A stretch of DNA of 64,000 nt from Copromyces sp. CBS 386.78 (Eukaryota; Ascomycota; Sordariomycetes; Sordariales; Sordariaceae): contig MU839196.1 of assembly GCA_030685235.1 (NCBI GenBank), forward strand, positions 62,001 to 126,000, written 5' to 3'. Of this stretch, positions 58,701-64,000 are shown piece by piece (position 1 is the first letter of the stretch; every line of letters begins with the position of its first letter). The notes under the pieces are model-generated. The model did no database searches, was not told the DNA's origin, and saw only the letters and a program-made list of their open reading frames with translations. The position numbers and the translations under genes were made by a program.

Positions 58701-60547
58701 GGCGTCCTGGACCTACCATTTTGCATCTATCAGTAAAGCAAGGCCTAAAAGTTCTCCTTGAGGTTCTTTGGGACAGAGCTGATTCAACAACCATTACGAC
58801 CGGCTCACCTGCAACGATACCAAGCTTCGGTCCCATCTTGAGTACACTGGTCGAAGAAGCGGCTATTGGCAACCATGAAGATATCATGCGGCTTCTACTC
58901 AACCGCTCAGACAATATGCTTATGAATCTCGCCCAATATCCTGGGGTGAAAGATCTTCCCTCCCCCATTGATGGCGGGCTTCCTCGGGTTCCTATTTCCT
59001 GGGCCGCTCTGCATGGAAATTTAACTATGGCCAAAATGCTTTGTGAGCGTGGGCTCATTTATCACCCCGACCATTTGTCAGACGCCGTTTGCTTCGCTGC
59101 GCGACAAGGTCATACGGCCATGGTTCGATTTTTATTCCACGAAGGCGCCTCCCCTGTACCCCATGCTTTGGAGGAAGCTTTGATTCATGATCATAAGGAT
59201 ATTGCTCTGCTTCTGTTAGACCAAGTGTGTGCTGCGAAGACTGACCGTGAACTGGTACGAAGATGGCTGGTTACTGCTGCACGGTTTTCCAAAATCGACG
59301 TTCTGCGCCTAGTGCTCGATACCTTCCTCGAGTTCTCGGACGAAGAATGTAGAGCAGAAGTCTTGTTCGAGCTGGCAAACTTTGGGTACACCGGTTCCAA
59401 GTGGGCATCACGTTGTTCAGACCCTGAAGCTACAGCTGCTGCACAGATAGTCATACATGCAGGACAGATCAACGTTGACTGGACGGATGGTTCACGAAGC
59501 GCATTTACGCCATTGCAGGCAGCTGCTAGGCTCAGAGACGTATCATTCTTGCAACTGCTTCTCGAGGCCGGTGCAGACCTCGAAAGAAGTGATGATCGCG
59601 GCCGTACCGCCTTGATTGTGGCTGTGGGCTACAACAAGAAAGATAATGTCGCTCTTTTGTTGGAAATGGGTGCCAATCCCAATCATGTTGATCATGGCGG
59701 GCTGACACCTCTCCTCTACGACGCGGATATTCCTGTCTACGAACTGCTACTCGAGGCCGGTGCAGACCTCGAAAGAAGTGATCATCGCGGCCGTACCGCC
59801 TTGAACTGGGCTGTGGACTGCAACAAGAAAGATAATGTCGCTCTTTTGTTGAAAATGGATGCCAATCCCAATCATGCTGATCATGACGGGCTTACACCTC
59901 TGCTATACGACGCGGATATTGCTGTCTACGAACTGCTACTCGATGCCGGCGCAGATATCGAGTTTGAAAGCCCATCGGGGGAGACGGCGCTTCTGGCATC
60001 ACTCAAACGACGAAGCCCGAGTAAAGTTCGGTTCTTCGCAAGTAGAGGGGCCAACATGCAAAGTAAACCCCTTGTGGCCACGGCCGTGCAATATCGAATG
60101 GGGGAGAGTGTAATAAGCCTAATGCTCGACAAAGGCGCAGACATAGATCTTGAAAACGGCGAGGGCCAAACCGCGCTCACGATATCGGTTGAGCGCTATG
60201 ATTTGGAGGGTATACGGTACTTGGCGAGCAGAGGTGCCAACATGCGCAGCAAGCCTCTAGTGGCCATGGCCCTGAGCGAGCAGGAAGCCGACAAGGAGGA
60301 GACGGTCAAGGTGGTAAAGCTACTTCTGGAGTTGGGCGCGGACGTTGAGGCGCCATACGAAGGTCGAACGCCTTGGACCCTCACCCTACCACTTCTAGGA
60401 ATTTCGCTGCCTGGGCCGGGGGACGAGATACTGGGCCTCCTTTTGAAAGGGGGTGCAAAACCAGAACACGACGTGAAGTGGATTCAGGGACGAATTTATG
60501 AATGGGAACGCTGCCAAAACCTTGCATGGAATGAAAAGGCTACATGA
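55706..60547 (+). CDS. NLR-type protein: SesB-like hydrolase + NACHT + ankyrin repeats
   Basis: A single-exon frame of 1,613 aa, with start context GCGACCATGCC. The N-terminal alpha/beta-hydrolase (SesB/lipase-like) domain spans about residues 70-300: 'DICFIHGLTGDRNHTW', nucleophile motif THSLGG (Ser182) and 'GVIFMGTPHRGSWLAGLAEI'. A short acidic/Pro linker has repeated VHPV/QHPA units. In the NACHT NTPase, the P-loop GNPGVGKST is at 477-485, Walker B WIYIDALDEL at 588-597, and a CFSCRYFPII sensor-like strand follows. A helical region comes next, then ankyrin repeats from about 1,010 to 1,590. Fungal NLRs of this plan act in non-self recognition and regulated cell death. The hydrolase is the presumed effector, NACHT the switch and ankyrins the sensor. 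The ligand is unknown. The gene appears intact. Confidence 0.95.
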   Translation: MPSVRKKLRSLWQPKQGPFDPASPDSDKASQPTVTSDFTNASPSSRSSSPPVFSSGGLRPTRKADKSLNPPVFPDGIEVWHDCENAAVDICFIHGLTGDRNHTWTSDGQSEPWPKKLLPPKLPNARILTYGYDAYVVARGGSGPSSNRLSDHGQNLISDLAGDRAGSNAAATRRPIIFVTHSLGGLVCKKGLLISRASGRQDYQQISEDTRGVIFMGTPHRGSWLAGLAEIPVSMLRLFMSSNKTLLDVLGTSSEFLDDINNGFFGMVRDRTHGNNQIRVQCFFEEMPTVAGKPVVPKVSATIDGYSAISIHANHRNMVKFWSHADTGFVRVWNVLSEWVQIPLMDKEVNQGGNLQGQSSDSVGRHVLFANGLTVKGALVSLAAPVEEVRPVSVDGVHPVPLGGQHPAPAEEVPLIPEPSLPPTSWQECLQSLAFPTMRDRFQDIEPAASGTCMWFLEHPTYKRWMEIPQGLLWIMGNPGVGKSTLTKYALKHGKATAVSEEDNPLILSFFVHARGDELQKTPAGLFRALLHQILLEEPHSLPQLIATFDEKLKSYGRAGEAWRWHQRELSENLKSCLPLLVSRRPVWIYIDALDELGKDNAIDIVQAFKLLLRNLGSDDKTNITGTGGTSTSKLQFRLCFSCRYFPIINNDQSVMEINVAKENGDDIAAFVEAKLCEATALDISSSQVPKLITKGANGVFLWASLVVGQVLQLHREGAGLKRIEAEIHAIPKTLETLYQEILRGMGPDSLWLIQWVCFATRSLRLDELQWALAFNPENPQLSIHECRQSKNYVEDLDGVWRQIRTLSCGLVELISSDWANHRYVMPTLSWSDESPIPRVGKCYTAQFIHQSVKEFFLDHGLKALDKTSTTPKQAIAVANLRLTKACLHLLTTKEVVEYHASHSETSQLWREITDPTGPGCEDWEVDACDLRYSLINCFPMLDYALLCWGTHAKQACAYDRSVIETGWPFELWTSAILIEMENRLAKLMSNKIVGEFEWRPGPTILHLSVKQGLKVLLEVLWDRADSTTITTGSPATIPSFGPILSTLVEEAAIGNHEDIMRLLLNRSDNMLMNLAQYPGVKDLPSPIDGGLPRVPISWAALHGNLTMAKMLCERGLIYHPDHLSDAVCFAARQGHTAMVRFLFHEGASPVPHALEEALIHDHKDIALLLLDQVCAAKTDRELVRRWLVTAARFSKIDVLRLVLDTFLEFSDEECRAEVLFELANFGYTGSKWASRCSDPEATAAAQIVIHAGQINVDWTDGSRSAFTPLQAAARLRDVSFLQLLLEAGADLERSDDRGRTALIVAVGYNKKDNVALLLEMGANPNHVDHGGLTPLLYDADIPVYELLLEAGADLERSDHRGRTALNWAVDCNKKDNVALLLKMDANPNHADHDGLTPLLYDADIAVYELLLDAGADIEFESPSGETALLASLKRRSPSKVRFFASRGANMQSKPLVATAVQYRMGESVISLMLDKGADIDLENGEGQTALTISVERYDLEGIRYLASRGANMRSKPLVAMALSEQEADKEETVKVVKLLLELGADVEAPYEGRTPWTLTLPLLGISLPGPGDEILGLLLKGGAKPEHDVKWIQGRIYEWERCQNLAWNEKAT
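59561..59938 (+). repeat. Two tandem 189-bp ankyrin units inside the NLR gene
   Basis: Units 59,561-59,749 and 59,750-59,938 (63 aa, two ankyrin turns each; residues 1,286-1,348 and 1,349-1,411) are about 92% identical by eye. A third, more diverged unit starts at 59,939. The period keeps the frame. Confidence 0.92.
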
Positions 60548-62382
60548 ACGGCGGCCGGGCGGGAAGCTCCGCGGAGATAGCGGTGCAGGACCGAACCGGG
60601 TGGTGGCCGGTAGCACGGACACTCGGGCATGATCAATCAAGGGAAAGGCGGCCGCTAAGCCTGATTCGGAGTTTCTGTTAGCAAATCTGACTTGCCCGTG
60701 AGACCCCCGCGGAGCCTGGACGACGGCTGGGGTGGGTGGGCGGTCTTGCTCACCGTTGGAAACAACACACACACGGCAAGTCAACTTGGGATGAGGGTGT
60801 GTATCTTTTCTTTGGCGGTTGGTTCAGGGAATCAATCCTTGGGCTTTTGAATGTTTTGGTCACAGCGAGCATCACTTTCATATGTCGCTTGTTCTTTTTT
60901 TTTTTTGTTTTTTTTTTGGGGTAGTTTTGTCGCCGCCGAATGAACGGGGATGGATCGGACACTGTGGGCCATGTTTTGACGATGTTTGGCACTTTGGCTC
61001 CTGTTGTGGCTGTTAGGTTGTTAATATATTTCTGATCTTGGCTTTATAGTTTATACGAGGAAAGAAGGGGTGTGACGAAGACGCCATTTCTTTGTACGGT
61101 TTGCTGCTTTTCGTTTCTTTTTTTTTGGTTCTCTGGTTTCTGCTTTTCTCGTTCGTCCAGGTTTGACATTTACTAGGTACCTTAGTTATGTATATATAAG
61201 ACAGCAAGCATGTCTCCGCTTCCTTTCCCGTCTGATGCTTCTAGTTTTCCATCTCTCTCATTCTCCGATGCCCGAGATCCCGACCCCGACCCCGATCCCC
61301 ATGACCTTGTCACGGTCGGTTATTTACTAGGTAAAAAGGATCAGCGTTTTTGCCTCCTTTCCACTTTCTCTTTGCTTTCATTCTATTCGCCTTCCCAACC
61401 TGGCGTGCGCTTGGCTCGTGCTCCCCCGGCCGGCCGTAAAGTCCAGTGGATCCCATCCCTTAGCAACCGGACCCAACTGTTAATGGACCCATCGGATGAT
61501 GAGATCATGGGAACACACCGAGACAGCACCTTATTTTGACCACACTTGTTCGCTCCGGTTCGGTGTTTTTTTTCGATTTTCAAAGTAGCTATTGCGCCAT
61601 TGAACCGGCAGACCGGGCAGATCGGATCGGAGAGTTGACCCCGTCAGCGAATTGGATGAAGAGAAGGTAGAAAAAGATTGGTGGCTTGGAAAGCAAGTTT
61701 TTGTTTTGTTTTGGGTTAGCGGTCAAGGGGATTGGAAGGGGAATGAATACCTTATAACAACACGGCGGTACACCACCTTGTTTTTTCTGCTTTTTGTTCT
61801 GTTTTTCTGTTTTTCGATTTCGACATCGATTACTTCGGCAGTAGCGATACGTGCATACCTGCACAGCAGCATTACGGCGCTTACTTACCTTACTCCCATC
61901 ACGAATTTCTCAAACGTTTCACATCCGGGCGCTCGGAAAATACAAACACACACATACACACAGACACACATCCGGGCGCTACACCGAATCTCGAGTTCCA
62001 CCCGCCCCTTTGCTTTGGCCTACGATACCTAGAGTACCGAGACGAGAGTCAAGTTCCACACGACACCATTACACTACCGTCGAGTCTACTCCCCGATAGG
62101 AGGTATCGCACCGGTGTTCCACCTAACACCAGACCATAATTCCACAGGGGCAATCACGGAACCGTTCGGTGCTCCTCCACACCGGTCCCCGAGCCGAGCT
62201 AAGACCAAGACCGAAAGTTCCACAAACCCTTCCGTGTCCGTGTCCGTGTCCGACCGAACCCGCGCGCCGAGTCGCCGACCCGGAGGACCAAGACCAAGAC
62301 CAAACTTCACTTTACCTCGGCCCGCACCCAAAAAACCACACCCGACACAGCCTACAGCCCACTGAACCCAGAACACAACACA
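60548..62382. other. Intergenic region between NLR and HPP genes
   Basis: 1.8 kb with T-rich runs (about 60,895-60,920), a CCCGACCCCGACCCCGATCCCC array near 61,276 and no convincing gene. A 109-codon frame at 61,210-61,539 has no recognisable features and is not called. Confidence 0.5.
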
Positions 62383-63918
62383 ATGCCCAAACCCACCAAA
62401 CCATCAAAATGGTACCGCAACCGCCCAACAACATGGCATCTGGACATGGACCGCTACCTAAATCCCTTCATCCCCGCCTCGGTACTATATCACTTCCCGA
62501 CACCGATTGCTTACTTTTTGGGATATCGAGACCCGGAACGACAAAAACAAAAACGGCCGCCGGGAAATGTGGCGGTGATATTTTTTGCGTTTGTGGGGGT
62601 TTTTGTCACGGTGACGGTTATTGGGGCGGTGGGGGAGTATTATGAGGGGTTTAGGGAGAGGGGAGGGCCGGTTGTTGTGGGGAGTTTTGTAAGTTTTGTG
62701 TTTTTTTTCTTTTGTTTTGTTATTTTGTTATTTTTGGTTCCTTCCGTTGGCGATGAGATGGATGGTTGTGGTTTGTGGTTAAGGTAGGTATTTTTGGGTA
62801 TCGGAAGGAAGTGAACAACAGCTTCCGTTGGGGACGGGAAATGAGGAGTGGGTTTTGGTGGGCTGCGCTGGGGCGACAAGCAGCGGTGGTGGCGTCACAT
62901 ATCCCGCCCCCGGATTTGCACTACGTCAACACCCCGAACGTCCCATATCATCCCATCCCATCCCATCCTGTCCCATCCTGTCCCCGGATTTCAATGCGCT
63001 GCCATTTGGTCAGGGGCATGCACGCATCCCTGGGACACCCCAGGAACCCAATCATCTCTACCTTAGCTGCCTGCCTGCCTGCCACGACGAACAGAACAAA
63101 AGTGCTAACCAAAACCAAAACCACACAAACAGGGCGCAGCAGCAGTCCTAGAATTCTACGCCATCGAATCCCCCCTCTCGCAACCGCGCAACGCCATCCT
63201 CGGCCAGCTATTGTCATGCATAGTCGGCATCTCCACCGCCAAGCTCTTTGCCTTGTCGCCGCACTTCGAATCGATCCGCTGGCTTGGGGCCGCGCTAGCC
63301 TGCGCCTCGGCAACGGCCGTCATGGCGTTGACGGGAACGGTCCATCCGCCCGCGGGGGCGACGGCGCTGATGGCTGTGCTGGACGATAAGGTCCAGGGGC
63401 TGGGGTGGTTCCTGATTGCGCCGGTGATGCTGGGGTGTGCGATTATGCTTTGCTGTGCGTTGGTGGTGAATAATTTGCGGAGGAGGTTTCCTTTTTATTG
63501 GTGGAGTCCGGAAACGACGGGGAGTTTCTGGCAGAAGGGTGGGAAGGAGGTGATGGGGAAGGAGGAGGAGAAGGAGAAGGGGGCAGTTACAGCAGGTAAA
63601 GGGGGAACGTCAAGTGAAGAGACGGTGAACAACATGAACGTGAAAGGGACGAGTGAGAGTGATGAGCGCCTCGGAGAAGGAGAAGGAGATGGGGTTGTGG
63701 ATATCGAAGCGCAGATGTCGACGACGGAGTCGGGGGATAATGATGATGATGACGATGATGACGATACCTCTACCGAGGGAAATGGTGATGGTGAGGATGA
63801 TGGAGGACCGGGACTGCTGAGGGTGGTGATTACGAGGGGAGGCGTGGAGATGCCTGAGGGTCTCAATTTGCGGCCTGAAGAGGTGAGGTTTTTGGAGACG
63901 ATTGCTGAGAGGTTATGA
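62383..63918 (+). CDS. HPP-family integral membrane protein
   Basis: Two exons, 62,383-62,688 and 63,133-63,918 (363 aa), joined phase 0 by GTAAGT...AACAG across a long 444-bp intron. The join reads VVGSF|GAAAVLEFYAIESP, as in the family. The HPP domain has a first membrane segment around 'AVIFFAFVGVFVTVTVIGAV', 'QPRNAILGQLLSCIVG', the signature TGTVHPPAGATAL (His173-Pro-Pro) and 'FLIAPVMLGCAIMLCCAL'. About four transmembrane helices. The C-terminus is a long acidic, Ser/Gly-rich cytosolic tail ending in conserved-looking 'LRPEEVRFLETIAERL'. HPP proteins are thought to transport small anions such as nitrite in organelle membranes of plants and cyanobacteria. The role in fungi is unclear. Confidence 0.93.
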
Positions 63919-64000
63919 GCGAGCGAACAAGCGAACAAGCGTGTTTGAGCATTGGAGCGTTTTTTTTTTTTTTTCATGTTTTTTCTTTTCATAAAATAGT

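Noticed and set aside
61210..61539. 109-codon frame between the NLR and HPP genes
   Set aside because: No recognisable domain, low-complexity start (DPDPDPD from a GACCCC array) and no splice or context support.

Overview
The window looks like a nuclear segment of a filamentous ascomycete, probably a Sordariales species close to Neurospora or Sordaria. The genes have short GT-AG introns with CTAAC/CTGAC-type branch sites. The nuclear proline tRNAs carry introns. Transposon DNA is extremely AT-rich: CpA and TpG are nearly gone while CpG survives, the signature of repeat-induced point mutation (RIP). The species is not identifiable from what I can see.

Layout. (1) 1-21,720 is a RIP-destroyed block. 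It holds a minus-strand Gypsy remnant with a small inverted-repeat transposon inside it, a 1,537-bp tandem duplication, and a plus-strand Gypsy element split by a second, complete minus-strand Gypsy element (8,626-16,096; 235-bp LTRs; target duplication ATTCT). (2) 21,720-45,990 is a normal-GC gene island. In order it carries a TA-flanked MITE, a small hypothetical gene, a Dabb-domain protein, kynureninase (-), indoleamine 2,3-dioxygenase (+), a tRNA-Pro(CGG), a secreted berberine-bridge-type FAD oxidase (-), an 8-bp-TSD MITE in that gene's upstream region, a tRNA-Pro(AGG), a fragment of an unidentified gene, a large WDR44/Dgr2-like WD40 protein (-) and Dom34/Pelota (-). (3) 45,997-54,177 is a complete RIP-mutated Copia element (189-bp LTRs, TSD GTAGG). 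Two un-RIPed inverted-repeat transposons sit inside it, at 49,399-50,793 and 51,422-52,628, each with an 8-bp TSD. (4) 54,183-64,000 holds a 1,613-residue NLR-type protein (SesB-like hydrolase, NACHT, ankyrin repeats) and an HPP-family membrane protein.

Functional links. Kynureninase and indoleamine dioxygenase are divergent genes of the kynurenine pathway (tryptophan to anthranilate or NAD) and share a 1.2-kb intergenic region. The kynureninase frame is broken by one missing base. The Dabb gene and the FAD oxidase flank this pair and could be part of a small metabolic cluster, which is inference. The NLR beside the Copia block has two recently duplicated ankyrin units that differ mostly by amino-acid replacements, as expected for a self/non-self recognition protein.

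The least familiar feature is a family of inverted-repeat elements with three insertions here. They have 78 to about 130-bp terminal repeats, 8-bp AT-only target duplications, subterminal direct repeats, a conserved 55-56-bp intron and a shared Arg/Gly-rich C-terminal reading frame. One copy is RIP-mutated and two are pristine within RIP-mutated hosts, which gives a relative chronology.
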